From JBGNFV01 sp049645705 (GTDB lineage Bacteria; Bacteroidota; Bacteroidia; Cytophagales; Cyclobacteriaceae): DNA of 64,000 nucleotides. Position numbers and translations under genes: made by a program. Within the stretch, counting starts at the first letter, position 1, and each line of letters opens with the position of its first letter. Of this stretch, positions 54,917 through 63,990 are shown one piece after another. Location of the stretch: positions 109,846-173,845 of the forward strand of contig JBARUK010000036.1 of NCBI GenBank assembly GCA_049645705.1, written 5' to 3'. The notes beneath the pieces are model-generated. The model saw only the letters and a program-made list of their open reading frames with translations. It was not told the origin of the DNA and did no database searches.

Positions 54917-55094
54917 AAATACCGATGTTTTTCTAAATTTTCCGAAATATAAAGATTCACTTAACCAATCTGCAGAGAGACCGTTTAAATTGATGTTAAG
55001 GTCGAAGGGGAGATTTTATGCTTATTTTTTCATTTGAATGCTTAATTTAGCCTTTTAATCTGACCGAAATCCTTAAGGGAATTAAAGACTATAG

Positions 55095-55823
55095 ATGCAT
55101 AGCATAGGGAAGTATTTTATTTTTTTAGGCCACTTATTCGTCAACAGGGAGGCTCCCCACGTTTATATTCGGCTCATAATAGAGGAATGTATAAAGATCG
55201 GGGTCAACTCAATTTTTATTGTTATCATCATCTCCACATTTATCGGTGCAGTAACGGCTATTCAGACTGCCTATAACCTGGTAAGCCCGCTTATCTCGGA
55301 CTGGGTCATCGGACTTATCGTACGTGACATGACTATTCTGGAGCTGGCGCCTACTATCACAGCCATTGTTTTTGCCGGAAAGGTTGGTTCCCACCTGGCG
55401 GGTGAGCTGGGTACCATGCGTATAACCGAGCAGGTAGATGCACTGGAAGTAATGGGTATCAACAGCGTTACCTACCTGGTACTGCCCAAGGTGATCGCTT
55501 CAGTGCTTATGTATCCACTGCTGGTGATCCTGGCCATGTTTCTGAGTATATACGGGGGCTTTCTGGCCGGTACGCTTACCGGGGTCATTACGGAAAACGA
55601 CTACATTTTCGGTATCCGGGCAGACTTTAACGAATACACGGTGACTTTTGCCATGATCAAAAGCCTGGTTTTTGCTTTTCTGATATCGACCATATCTTCC
55701 TACAAAGGGTTCTACACCACTGGTGGCGCACTGGAAGTAGGACAGTCCAGTACTAAGGCTGTAACCAATAGCTGTATCGCCATTCTTTGCGCCGATTATC
55801 TGCTATCACAATTACTACTGTAA
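55095..55823 (+). CDS. mlaE: MlaE family ABC transporter permease
   Basis: A 242-residue membrane protein with the MlaE signature in two cytoplasmic/interfacial parts, EECIKIGVNSIFIVIIISTFIGAVTAIQ near the N-terminus and GELGTMRITEQVDALEVMGINSVTYLVLPKVIA in the middle, plus about five helices. The complex with MlaF and an MCE (MlaD) protein moves phospholipids between the outer and inner membranes. It is followed 12 bp later by MlaF. No MCE-domain gene is seen in the window. Confidence 0.94.
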   Translation: MHSIGKYFIFLGHLFVNREAPHVYIRLIIEECIKIGVNSIFIVIIISTFIGAVTAIQTAYNLVSPLISDWVIGLIVRDMTILELAPTITAIVFAGKVGSHLAGELGTMRITEQVDALEVMGINSVTYLVLPKVIASVLMYPLLVILAMFLSIYGGFLAGTLTGVITENDYIFGIRADFNEYTVTFAMIKSLVFAFLISTISSYKGFYTTGGALEVGQSSTKAVTNSCIAILCADYLLSQLLL

Positions 55824-55835
55824 GCCGGAAGTCCT

Positions 55836-56612
55836 ATGATCAGAGTAGAAAATATAGTTAAAAGCTTCGATGGTAAGGAGGTGCTGAAAGGCATCAGCGG
55901 CGAGTTCGAGCAGGGGCTGGTCAACCAGATCATCGGTGCCAGTGGTACCGGTAAAAGTGTATTGCTCAAGTGCATTGTAGGCCTGGTACCCCCTGACGAA
56001 GGACAGGTATATTACGATGACCGCCAGTTTACCGGTGCTGACCGTGACCTGAAGGTGGATATCCGCCGGGAGATCGGTATGCTGTTTCAGGGAAGTGCTC
56101 TATTCGACTCTAAGACTGTAGAGCAGAATGTGATGTTCCCCCTGAACATCCTTACCAAGATGGAAAAAGACCAAAAGATGGAACGGGTCAACTTCGTACT
56201 GCAGCGGGTAGGACTGGAAAATGTCAACAAAAAGATGCCCAGTGAAATAAGTGGTGGTATGAAGAAACGTGTGGGTATAGCACGGGCTATTGTAAACGAA
56301 GACGTAAAATACCTCTTTTGCGACGAACCCAACTCAGGCCTGGACCCGCAGACCAGCATCGTTATCGATGAACTGATCGCCGAAATCACTAAGGAACTCA
56401 ATGTTACTACTGTAGTGGTAACACACGATATGAACTCTGTGATGGGCTGGGGAGAAAAGATACTTTTCCTGGCAAAAGGACACAAAGTATGGGAAGGCAG
56501 CAAGGACCAGATCATGTACAGCGATGTAAAAGAGCTAAATGATTTCGTCTTTGCCAGTAAGGTTATGCAGGCCCTGAAAAATGCGCCCAACTTCGACCCC
56601 AAAAAGCAATGA
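55836..56612 (+). CDS. mlaF: MlaF family ABC transporter ATP-binding protein
   Basis: A 258-residue ATPase: Walker A GASGTGKS (residues 34-41), signature SGGMKKRVGIARA, Walker B FCDEPNSGLDP and a switch His in VTHDM. Sequence is closest to MlaF, the energy unit of phospholipid transport. It is coupled to MlaE by spacing and to the PhzF gene by a 4-bp overlap. The missing MlaD partner is presumably encoded elsewhere. Confidence 0.94.
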   Translation: MIRVENIVKSFDGKEVLKGISGEFEQGLVNQIIGASGTGKSVLLKCIVGLVPPDEGQVYYDDRQFTGADRDLKVDIRREIGMLFQGSALFDSKTVEQNVMFPLNILTKMEKDQKMERVNFVLQRVGLENVNKKMPSEISGGMKKRVGIARAIVNEDVKYLFCDEPNSGLDPQTSIVIDELIAEITKELNVTTVVVTHDMNSVMGWGEKILFLAKGHKVWEGSKDQIMYSDVKELNDFVFASKVMQALKNAPNFDPKKQ

Positions 56613-57403
56613 GCCAGCGCTTGCCCCTATACCAGGTAGATGCATTTGCTTCGCGCACCTTCGAAGGTAACCCCGCTGCCGTGGTACCTCTGGAAGAGTG
56701 GCCCGAAGACCATATCCTGCAGAATATAGCACTCGAAAACAACCTGTCCGAGACAGCCTTCTTCGTGCGTCGTGAAGAAGATTACCACCTCAGGTGGTTT
56801 ACCCCCGCCCTGGAGGTAGATCTGTGCGGTCATGCCACCCTTGCCTCTGCTCACGTATTGTTCAGTCATCTCGATCACCCGGAAGAGAGCATCAGGTTTC
56901 ATACCCGCAGCGGCCTGCTTACTGTCACCAGGGAGCAGGACGAGTATATCATGATCTTTCCGGTTGACAATCCCAGACCGTATGACCTTAGCCTGCTGCC
57001 TCCCGGCCTGATGGGCCCTGCTCCGGATGGCGTATTCGATGCAGACTACCTGCTCACTACTTACCCCAAGCAGTCGGACATAGAAACTCTGACCCCGGAC
57101 TTCCGTACCATGGCCACCCTGCCATGGCTGGGTGTAATAGCCACTGCCCCGGCCGATGATCCTTCCGTGGATTTTGTCAGCCGGTTTTTCTGTCCCAAAG
57201 CGGGCATAGACGAAGACCCCGTCACCGGGTCTGCTCATACCATACTGGCCCCCTACTGGGCCGAAAGGCTTCACAAAAACGAACTGAAAGCCAGACAGAT
57301 AAGCCCCAGAGGTGGGAGTTTGACATGCTTAGTCGAAAATAACAGGGTCTTACTCAGAGGCAAAGCAATTACCTATATGGAAGGAAAAATAAATTTTTCC
57401 TGA
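56609..57403 (+). CDS. PhzF family isomerase/epimerase
   Basis: A 264-residue PhzF-like protein: QVDAFASRTFEGNPAAVVPLE at the N-terminus, the catalytic Glu 48 in NNLSETAFF and DLCGHATLASA, with the DEDPVTGSAH motif in the C-terminal half. PhzF itself isomerises a phenazine precursor, but most homologues have unknown substrates. It overlaps MlaF by 4 bp, an unexpected pairing for a lipid-transport unit. Confidence 0.94.
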   Translation: MSQRLPLYQVDAFASRTFEGNPAAVVPLEEWPEDHILQNIALENNLSETAFFVRREEDYHLRWFTPALEVDLCGHATLASAHVLFSHLDHPEESIRFHTRSGLLTVTREQDEYIMIFPVDNPRPYDLSLLPPGLMGPAPDGVFDADYLLTTYPKQSDIETLTPDFRTMATLPWLGVIATAPADDPSVDFVSRFFCPKAGIDEDPVTGSAHTILAPYWAERLHKNELKARQISPRGGSLTCLVENNRVLLRGKAITYMEGKINFS

Positions 57404-57471
57404 TCGCCTGCCCGCGTCAATCCTCAAATTTTTAGTAACTTTTCAGCCCTGCATTTCTTATAATACCGAAT

Positions 57472-58674
57472 ATGTATTACCGCATGCTGATCAGGGCCCT
57501 TGTACTGGCGCCCTTCGTATTTTTTGCCTGTAAGCCCGGCCAGACCAGCCGCACCACATCTGACAACAGGACTGCACGGCAGGACTCTGTGATGATGATG
57601 GACAGTATCAGAACTGCCGACTCACTGGCAATGGCACAGCGCCGGGCAGACTCCCTGGCCTGGGAGAAAAATGCAGTCGCTATAGATGCTTATCGGCTTC
57701 TTAAAGATACCGTCACTATAATAGGTGTAGGTGATATCATGATGGGGACTAACTTCCCGTCAGAGCAGTACCTGCCCGGTGAGAACCTCCTGATGCCTGT
57801 GGCATCTATTCTGCAAGACGCTGATGTCACATTTGGCAACCATGAAGGGGTGATCCTGGATGATGGCGGCGACCCCAAACAATGCAGTAATCCGGATCTT
57901 TGCTACCTCTTCCGTACGCCTGAGTCATATGCTCCATATCTGAAAGAAGCGGGTTTTGACGTAGTGAGCCTGGCGAATAACCATGCCGGTGACTTCGGCC
58001 AGCCTGGCCGCGAAACCAGCATGCGTACGCTCGATAGTCTTGGTATTTACCACGCCGGACTTCTGCAGAGGCCCTATGTCACATTTGAAGAAGACGGCAT
58101 GCGCTACGGCTTTGCAGCCTTCTCACCTAACACCGGTACGGTCAGTATTAATGATGTGCCCGGAGCGGTTGAGATAGTCAAACACCTGGACTCCATATCA
58201 GATATTGTCATCATCTCATTTCACGGAGGGGCAGAAGGTAAAAAGCACCAGCACATCACACGTGAGAGAGAATACTTCTATGGAGAGAACAGGGGGAATA
58301 TATACGAGTTTGCGCATACACTTATAGACAATGGTGCAGATGTGATCTTCGGTCATGGCCCCCACGTGACCCGTGCCGTGGAAGTATATAATGATCGTTT
58401 CATAGCCTATAGCCTGGGTAATTTCCTGACCTACGGGCGGTTTAACCTGAGAGGTGAGAGCGGCCTGGCGCCTATTGCCAAGGTCTTTACTGATGGTACC
58501 GGAAAATTCATCAAAGCTGAGATAACCAGTATAATCCAGCGTGGCGCGGGGGGTCCGGTTGTAGATAGCCAGGAGAGAGCATGGAAAATACTCCGGGACC
58601 TTACACAACAGGACTTTCCGGAGGTACCCGTCCGTTTTGAAGACGGTGGTATTATTACCTATATTAATCAATAA
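57472..58674 (+). CDS. CapA/PgsA-type metallophosphoesterase lipoprotein
   Basis: A 400-residue protein with a lipobox (LAPFVFFAC, Cys about 19), a Ser/Asp-rich linker, and a CapA domain. Metal-binding motifs are GVGDIMMGTN, GNHEGVI, SLANNHAGDFG, ISFHGGAEG and FGHGPHVTRAVEVY. CapA proteins support poly-gamma-glutamate or related polymer synthesis, or act as phosphatases; the role here is not known. It is 68 bp after PhzF and 11 bp before MerR, probably in one unit. Confidence 0.9.
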   Translation: MYYRMLIRALVLAPFVFFACKPGQTSRTTSDNRTARQDSVMMMDSIRTADSLAMAQRRADSLAWEKNAVAIDAYRLLKDTVTIIGVGDIMMGTNFPSEQYLPGENLLMPVASILQDADVTFGNHEGVILDDGGDPKQCSNPDLCYLFRTPESYAPYLKEAGFDVVSLANNHAGDFGQPGRETSMRTLDSLGIYHAGLLQRPYVTFEEDGMRYGFAAFSPNTGTVSINDVPGAVEIVKHLDSISDIVIISFHGGAEGKKHQHITREREYFYGENRGNIYEFAHTLIDNGADVIFGHGPHVTRAVEVYNDRFIAYSLGNFLTYGRFNLRGESGLAPIAKVFTDGTGKFIKAEITSIIQRGAGGPVVDSQERAWKILRDLTQQDFPEVPVRFEDGGIITYINQ

Positions 58675-58685
58675 ATACACGGTAG

Positions 58686-59024
58686 GTGCCATACAAAGAA
58701 AAAGAAATAGAAAAGAAGTACTACACCATCGGCGAAGTGGCCGAAATATTTGGTGTGGCTACCTCGCTGATCCGATTCTGGGAAAGCGAATTTGATACTA
58801 TCCGCCCTAAAAAGAACCGCAAAGGCAACCGGCAGTTCACTAAAGAAGACATAGAGAACATACGGCTTATCTACCATCTTGTTAAAGAAAAGGGCTTTAC
58901 CTTACAAGGAGCGAAAGATATGCTTAAAAACAGTTCCGGTAAAGTCAAAGACCGGATGGAGCTTATCGACTCACTCGAAAAAGTAAAAGGCTTTCTGGTA
59001 ACCCTGCGAAAGCAACTTCCCTAA
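58686..59024 (+). CDS. MerR family transcriptional regulator
   Basis: A 112-residue protein starting at GTG 58686. The MerR helix-turn-helix is YYTIGEVAEIFGVATSLIRFWESEFDTIRPKKN, followed by RQFTKEDIENIRLIYHLVKEKGFTLQGAKDML. There is no effector-binding extension beyond the short coiled-coil helix, so the family ligand site is minimal. Sequences of this sort are widespread in Bacteroidota, next to dprA or other housekeeping genes. Target unknown. Confidence 0.92.
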   Translation: MPYKEKEIEKKYYTIGEVAEIFGVATSLIRFWESEFDTIRPKKNRKGNRQFTKEDIENIRLIYHLVKEKGFTLQGAKDMLKNSSGKVKDRMELIDSLEKVKGFLVTLRKQLP

Positions 59025-59042
59025 CCGTAACCTTCCGATTCC

Positions 59043-60194
59043 ATGTTTCAGCCAGCTAATGTCCACGAGGTCACCCTGACCCTTGTGCCAGGCCTTGGCC
59101 CCAAGCTTATACGCCAACTCCTAAGCTATTTCGGGTCTGCCGAAAATGTATTTGCCCAGCCTGCCGCCAGGTTACTCAAAGTACCCGGCGTAGGAAAGCA
59201 AACAGCAGAAAGTATCCTGAAAAATGCAGATCACAAGAATGCCCTCGATATAATCAGCCGGGCAGAAAGAAGTGCCACCCGCCTGCTTCCCTTTACCTCT
59301 ACCACATACCCGAAGCTCCTCCGCCAGATCCCTGACCTGCCGCCCATTTTATACTGCCGCGGGTCCGGTCCGCTGGACTTCTCGCGTAGTATAGCAATAG
59401 TAGGTACACGGCATGCCACCGCATATGGCAAGTCAGTAGTAGAAGAACTGATAGAGGCGCTCGTTCCGTATAAGCCGGTTATTGTAAGCGGGCTGGCCTA
59501 TGGCATCGATATAGCCGCCCACAAGGCTGCACTGAAGCATGGCCTTACTACCTACGGGGTGCTGGCATCCGGTACCGATATCATATACCCTGCTGTGCAT
59601 AAGCAGGTAGCCAGAGAGATGCTAGACCAGGGTGGTCTTATATCCGAAAACCCACCCGGCACCAAGCCTGATGCTCATCGGTTTCCGGCCCGTAACCGTA
59701 TCATTGCCGGACTGGCTCAGGCAGTTATTATAGTTGAAGCAGCGAACAAAGGCGGTGCCCTTATAACGGCTAAGCTGGCGCAGGACTACAACCGTGAGGT
59801 ACTGGCCGTACCAGGCAACATCGGGCAGGCCTATTCGGAAGGGTGCCATGACCTGATACGGGAACATGTAGCCGGCATTTGTACATCTGCCAGCGATATC
59901 GTCTACCAGCTCGGCTGGGACCTGGCCGGAAATCAATCCGTGGCAAAAGCCCTGCCTGACCTGGACTCATTTGGGCCTGAGGAGCAAAAGATCATTACGC
60001 TGCTATCGGAAAACAACTTCGAAATGGCACTCGACGATCTATGTATAGTGGCAGGTATGAGAGTCGGTGAGATAGCCCCCGTACTACTAGGTCTTGAACT
60101 GCAGGGTCTGGTAACGCCCCAGCCCGGCAGGCGCTACCGTCTCAAGCTGGCCGTTGCCAAAGGCACAGGAAGCCAGGCAACTTTGTTTTCCTGA
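59043..60194 (+). CDS. dprA: DNA-processing protein DprA
   Basis: A 383-residue protein that loads RecA on incoming single-stranded DNA during natural transformation. An N-terminal helix-hairpin-helix region (VPGLGPKLIRQLLSYFG and VPGVGKQTAE), the Rossmann-like domain (SIAIVGTRHATAYGK, SGLAYGIDIAAHKAAL, LASGTDIIYP, FPARNRIIAGL, EAANKGGALITAKLAQDYNREVLAVPGN) and a C-terminal winged helix are seen. The complete length supports function. It is 18 bp after merR. Confidence 0.97.
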   Translation: MFQPANVHEVTLTLVPGLGPKLIRQLLSYFGSAENVFAQPAARLLKVPGVGKQTAESILKNADHKNALDIISRAERSATRLLPFTSTTYPKLLRQIPDLPPILYCRGSGPLDFSRSIAIVGTRHATAYGKSVVEELIEALVPYKPVIVSGLAYGIDIAAHKAALKHGLTTYGVLASGTDIIYPAVHKQVAREMLDQGGLISENPPGTKPDAHRFPARNRIIAGLAQAVIIVEAANKGGALITAKLAQDYNREVLAVPGNIGQAYSEGCHDLIREHVAGICTSASDIVYQLGWDLAGNQSVAKALPDLDSFGPEEQKIITLLSENNFEMALDDLCIVAGMRVGEIAPVLLGLELQGLVTPQPGRRYRLKLAVAKGTGSQATLFS

Positions 60195-60196
60195 GG

Positions 60197-61123
60197 CTAT
60201 ATCTTACTAAGCGGTGGAACGGTAAGTGCCTCTACATTCCAGCCCGCAAGGGTAGCTCCCGCCTGGTAGGCACTTTCCATAAAGTCCAGCAGAGCCTGAC
60301 GCGGATCGGCCTCATTTCTTAGGTCATCGTACATAAGCATCGCCATCGGGCTACCATTACTATCTATCCACTTAGCCGTGCCGGGAGATAGTGCTTTACT
60401 GTCTACACCTTCCGGCGACGGGTAGGTATAACTATAAAAGGCAGGCGCTCTTACTTCCTCATCCCCTACCCAGAAGCCAAAGCTTAAATTTTCATGAGAA
60501 TACGCATCCTTATCAGAAATACGTGCGCCATCCGGCATCGGCGGGGCCTCTTTTCCTGAAAAGCGTGTAACAGCAAGGTCCATATGGTGCCAGTACATGT
60601 GCACCGGGCACGTTTTCCCGTAAAACCTTCCGCTGAACTCTTTGAATACGCCATCCACCCAAACCATCACTTTGTGAAACCGACTCACATATTCCCGGTC
60701 GTAAGCATTCATATCTTCGATCTCCCCGAAAGGCCGGTCCACCGGCAGGTCATAAGGCTTATCCAGAATGTGCACCTTCACTCCTACCTTATCCATAGCT
60801 TTGAAGAAGTTGCGATAGAACTCAGCTACGCTTAGCCCGTCTTTCAGTTCAAAGGATTCGGTACCTGCCCAGCTCGTAATGATCTCGAGCTTATGACCTT
60901 TCAGATCGAATACAATTTCGATCGCCTCATCATTATAGGGTATTGTTCCCGTGGTCAGTCCTTTCGGGCTAATATAGAATGTGATATACCACCAATGGTT
61001 TTTTCTGGAGGTAAGGGCCATTCGTGATTTACCGGCTATTTGCAGGTACAGGTGAAGGGTCTTTTTAGTAGATTCCCAGGCATCCAGGGGAAGTTCGGGA
61101 AGTGAGTAGGCAGATGCATTCAT
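60197..61123 (-). CDS. DUF5996 family protein
   Basis: A 308-residue soluble protein. LPELPLDAWESTKKTLHLYLQIAGKSRMALTSRKNHWWYITFY, ISPKGLTTGTIPY and YWHHMDLAVTRFSGKEAPPM are the signature of DUF5996, a family without known function. It has no signal peptide or membrane helix. It is convergent with dprA with a 2-bp gap and lies 11 bp downstream of the nitroreductase gene, so it is likely co-transcribed with it. Confidence 0.88.
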   Translation of the reverse strand: MNASAYSLPELPLDAWESTKKTLHLYLQIAGKSRMALTSRKNHWWYITFYISPKGLTTGTIPYNDEAIEIVFDLKGHKLEIITSWAGTESFELKDGLSVAEFYRNFFKAMDKVGVKVHILDKPYDLPVDRPFGEIEDMNAYDREYVSRFHKVMVWVDGVFKEFSGRFYGKTCPVHMYWHHMDLAVTRFSGKEAPPMPDGARISDKDAYSHENLSFGFWVGDEEVRAPAFYSYTYPSPEGVDSKALSPGTAKWIDSNGSPMAMLMYDDLRNEADPRQALLDFMESAYQAGATLAGWNVEALTVPPLSKI

Positions 61124-61134
61124 AAAGGCAGGGG

Positions 61135-61782
61135 TTAGATTACGGTAAGCAGGTCATCCATGCCCTTGCGCACCTTTGCTAGTTTAGCATATTTATCTTC
61201 ATCTGACCGGTACCCAAGAGCTACCATTACAACGGGTAGTTTGGCCTGATGGTTAGGTAAGACGTTCCGTAGCTTGGCCTGGTCGAACCCTTCCATAGGG
61301 CAGGCATCCACCTTCAGCAGTGCCGCGGCCTGCAATAGAAAGCCCTGGGCCAAATACGCCTGCTTTGCCGACCAGTTCTGTTTATCCTCTACAGACATCG
61401 ACGATATTGAGCCTTTGATAGTAGAGGCAAATGCCTGCAGTTTTGCCGGATCCATATCCCGTTGCTCTGCCAGCAGATCGATGTAACTATCTACCTGTTG
61501 ATCAGTCACATTTTCAGGTACACTAAAAATGACAAGCACCTGCGAGTCTATAATTTGCGCCTGAGCACTAGCCTCCGAGTGGATACGGTTTCTCAGCTTC
61601 TCATCCCTGATCGCCAGCAGGTGAAACGGTTGCAGTCCATAGCTTGTTGGGGCCATTCTTGCTGCTGAAAGTATGGTACCCAGATCAGTTTCATCCAGCT
61701 TTTTATCCGGATCAAATTTCTTGGTAGCATACCGCCAGTTCCATGACTCGTTGAGTTCACCCGAAATGTCTGCAGTATTCAT
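61135..61782 (-). CDS. Nitroreductase family NAD(P)H oxidoreductase
   Basis: A 215-residue FMN enzyme. I chose ATG 61782 (MNTADISGELNESWNWRYATKKFDP); ATG 61806 adds eight residues. It has the FMN-binding RYATKKF and ARMAPTSYGLQPFHLLAI, and a C-terminal PVVMVALGYRSDEDKYAKLAKVRK. This fits the NfsB-like reductases that use NAD(P)H to reduce nitro compounds or quinones. It forms a unit with the DUF5996 gene downstream. Confidence 0.93.
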   Translation of the reverse strand: MNTADISGELNESWNWRYATKKFDPDKKLDETDLGTILSAARMAPTSYGLQPFHLLAIRDEKLRNRIHSEASAQAQIIDSQVLVIFSVPENVTDQQVDSYIDLLAEQRDMDPAKLQAFASTIKGSISSMSVEDKQNWSAKQAYLAQGFLLQAAALLKVDACPMEGFDQAKLRNVLPNHQAKLPVVMVALGYRSDEDKYAKLAKVRKGMDDLLTVI

Positions 61783-62335
61783 AATCGTATTTATGTGTCT
61801 GTACATTATTTACTGTACTTACTTATAAATTCATCTTAGGGTTACACTTCCGCAGAACAATTAAAAAAGGTAGAATCTGGGTAAACTTCCTGACATTCTA
61901 CTACCAACTACATCATCACCATCCTTCACGAGCAAGTATATAAATTTGCAGTTAACCAAAATTTTTTATCGTTTTTTACTAATTACTGTGTCATTTATAC
62001 TTCATTTTTTACAGCGTTCTCACTTTAACAGGATTCAGAAATAATCAATACAATTTGATTGCTATACTTTTTAGTGTAGTACGAAACTGTATTACAAAAC
62101 ACTGTTTCTTAGACTGTTGAAAACCAAGCAGAAATACCTTCAGACTTGCAAAAGCCATCCGGTTTTCCGATCAGAATATCTGACTGAACCAATTGAGCCG
62201 TCGTATAGCCCAAAAGACGGTCAAGATATACCACCTTCTATACATGTAACCTGACATGATCTTTTTAGACTATTTCCGGGAATTATATCCACCATCTTTG
62301 CCATGCGACTAATCTAAAACACCAAAAGATACGTC
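61783..62335. other. AT-rich gene-free interval
   Basis: About 550 bp of mostly AT-rich DNA with no supported ORF. A hairpin on the minus strand, GTAGAAT (61870-61876) with ATTCTAC (61895-61901), is followed by a T-run in that direction, so a short minus-strand RNA could end there. No tRNA or known regulatory RNA was recognised. The promoter for the following gene is presumably within the last 100 bp. Confidence 0.5.
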
Positions 62336-63352
62336 ATGCTTAAACGCTTACTCATCATTGCAATGATGCTGATGCCCATCCTGGCCACAGCACAAAACAT
62401 TGACCGGGAGAACTTCAGGGTAAAATACATCAGATTACCTAAAAGCCCCCTGCCGGAAAATGTAAAGACCTATACAGCAGAGGCCCACATACCTTCACTG
62501 TCAGCCGGTCAGAGCCGCAGCTCTATTGAAAGCTCGGTCAAAAATGCCATGAAGCTTCATGGGTTTGAAAAAGTAGAAAGTGACGGCGATCTCAAGATCA
62601 GCGTATCCCTGGGTAACTTCAACTATCAGAACAGGAAGTACAATAGTGAAAAGAAGCAGTCTAAAGACAAAGACGGAAAAGTAACTACCTACTACGAGTA
62701 CTGGTATACTTTTGAATACAGATACCCTGTACGCCTGGTCATTAAAGATGAGGCAAACGGCGAAGAGTTGTATAATGGCTACATAAGCAATAGCCAGGAT
62801 TATGTTTCGTCCAGTACATCACGTACAAGAAGTGCCGATTACCTGAGCAAGTCCTGGGAAAACACAATAAAAAGCAAAAGATCGGAATCACTTACCGGTC
62901 ACCTCAGTAAGGTGTCCTGGCACATCTCCAACAACTACGGGTTCACTCCCTCTACTCAGTCGGTACAGCTAAGAAAGATCAAGAAGTTTAAAAAATACGA
63001 CTACACTGAGCTGAACAGCGCCTGTGACAAAACACAGGAGGCCCTTTCTAATATGGAGGCAAAAGTAGACTACCTGACTGAAGATCTGAAAACTACACTG
63101 CAGACCTCAGTAAAGGCATGGGAAGCCGAGCTAAGCCAGGCTGACTTCAGCAGCAAGAAAGTACGTGTAAATGAAAAAGTTGCCAGCGTACTTCTTAACA
63201 ATATAGCCATAGCCAACTTCTGGCTTGCCAACTTCGATAAGGTGAGCGAAATGATAGAGAAAGCCGATGGCCTTAAAAGCGATGGCTGGACAAACTCCCT
63301 GGAAAGGGAAGTGGAAGAGACTATGGCGAGAAGAACTGCAAACGGACTATAA
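62336..63352 (+). CDS. Secreted protein of unknown function
   Basis: A 338-residue protein with a signal peptide (LLIIAMMLMPILATAQ). The first 160 residues are Ser/Lys/Tyr-rich with beta character (DLKISVSLGNFNYQN, YTFEYRYPVRLVIKDEANGEELYNGYISNSQDY); the remainder is helical (CDKTQEALSNMEAKVDYL, VLLNNIAIANFWLANFDKVSEMI). No family recognised. It is 31 bp before a lipoprotein gene, and both are closed by one terminator, so they form a unit. Confidence 0.7.
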   Translation: MLKRLLIIAMMLMPILATAQNIDRENFRVKYIRLPKSPLPENVKTYTAEAHIPSLSAGQSRSSIESSVKNAMKLHGFEKVESDGDLKISVSLGNFNYQNRKYNSEKKQSKDKDGKVTTYYEYWYTFEYRYPVRLVIKDEANGEELYNGYISNSQDYVSSSTSRTRSADYLSKSWENTIKSKRSESLTGHLSKVSWHISNNYGFTPSTQSVQLRKIKKFKKYDYTELNSACDKTQEALSNMEAKVDYLTEDLKTTLQTSVKAWEAELSQADFSSKKVRVNEKVASVLLNNIAIANFWLANFDKVSEMIEKADGLKSDGWTNSLEREVEETMARRTANGL

Positions 63353-63383
63353 TTTAATTAAACTTTATTAACAGGATATAGAC

Positions 63384-63851
63384 ATGAGAAAGTTATTTAC
63401 CCTAATGGTACTGCCCCTTTTCGTATTCATGGCAGCTTGTAGCACGGATTCAGAAGATGTTACTCCTTCTAATGAGATCGTAGACTCTAAAGGTGTTGAG
63501 ATCTCACTTGAGTGGTCTACCGGTGGTAGCACAAGCCAGTCTCTGAACGAAGTTGACCTGGATCTGTACCTTTTTAAAGATGCCAATGAGATCTCCAGCT
63601 CAGAAACAGGTTCATCTTTCGAAGATGTAGCTATCAATGCTGTGTATGCAGATGGTGAGTATGATGTAGACGTAGAGTTCTACTCAGGAACTACCGGTGC
63701 TACGTTCACAGTATTTGTAACGGGTATTGAAACTCAGACATCAATTGAATATACAGGTAGCTTTGATGCCAGCGAAGCTGGTAACACTGTATGGCCTGAC
63801 TTTATTAAGGTGACTAAAACAGGTGATACCTATACTGTTTCTAAGCAGTAA
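63384..63851 (+). CDS. Small lipoprotein with a predicted beta-sandwich
   Basis: A 155-residue protein with a lipobox (LFVFMAAC, Cys about 19) and an acidic beta-rich body: GVEISLEWSTGGSTSQSLNEVDLDLYLF, VNAVYADGEYDVDVEFYSGTTGATFTVFVTG-like strands. It resembles small cell-surface lipoproteins of Bacteroidota; no assigned family. Likely co-transcribed with the upstream secreted protein. Confidence 0.7.
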   Translation: MRKLFTLMVLPLFVFMAACSTDSEDVTPSNEIVDSKGVEISLEWSTGGSTSQSLNEVDLDLYLFKDANEISSSETGSSFEDVAINAVYADGEYDVDVEFYSGTTGATFTVFVTGIETQTSIEYTGSFDASEAGNTVWPDFIKVTKTGDTYTVSKQ

Positions 63852-63876
63852 TTACCAGTCATATCATATTTGGAAG

Positions 63877-63914
63877 AGGCTGTCTCAAAAGTATTGAGGC
63901 AGCCTTTACTTTTT
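63877..63914 (+). terminator. Terminator of the secreted protein/lipoprotein unit
   Basis: AGGCTGTCTCA pairs with TGAGGCAGCCT (one G-T wobble) across a 7-base loop, then TTTACTTTTTC. It lies 26 bp past the stop. Confidence 0.88.
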
Positions 63915-63968
63915 CTTTCCAGACTGATCTGCTGTAATATTAGCGATCTTTTTTTGTTGAAGAAGACA

Positions 63969-63990
63969 GGCTTTCTACGAAGCCTTTTTG
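63969..63990. terminator. Possible second hairpin near the window edge
   Basis: AGGCTT and AAGCCT pair across six bases followed by TTTTT. It may end a gene arriving from beyond the window edge on the other strand or act as a back-up terminator. No gene is seen in the last 140 bp. Confidence 0.45.
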
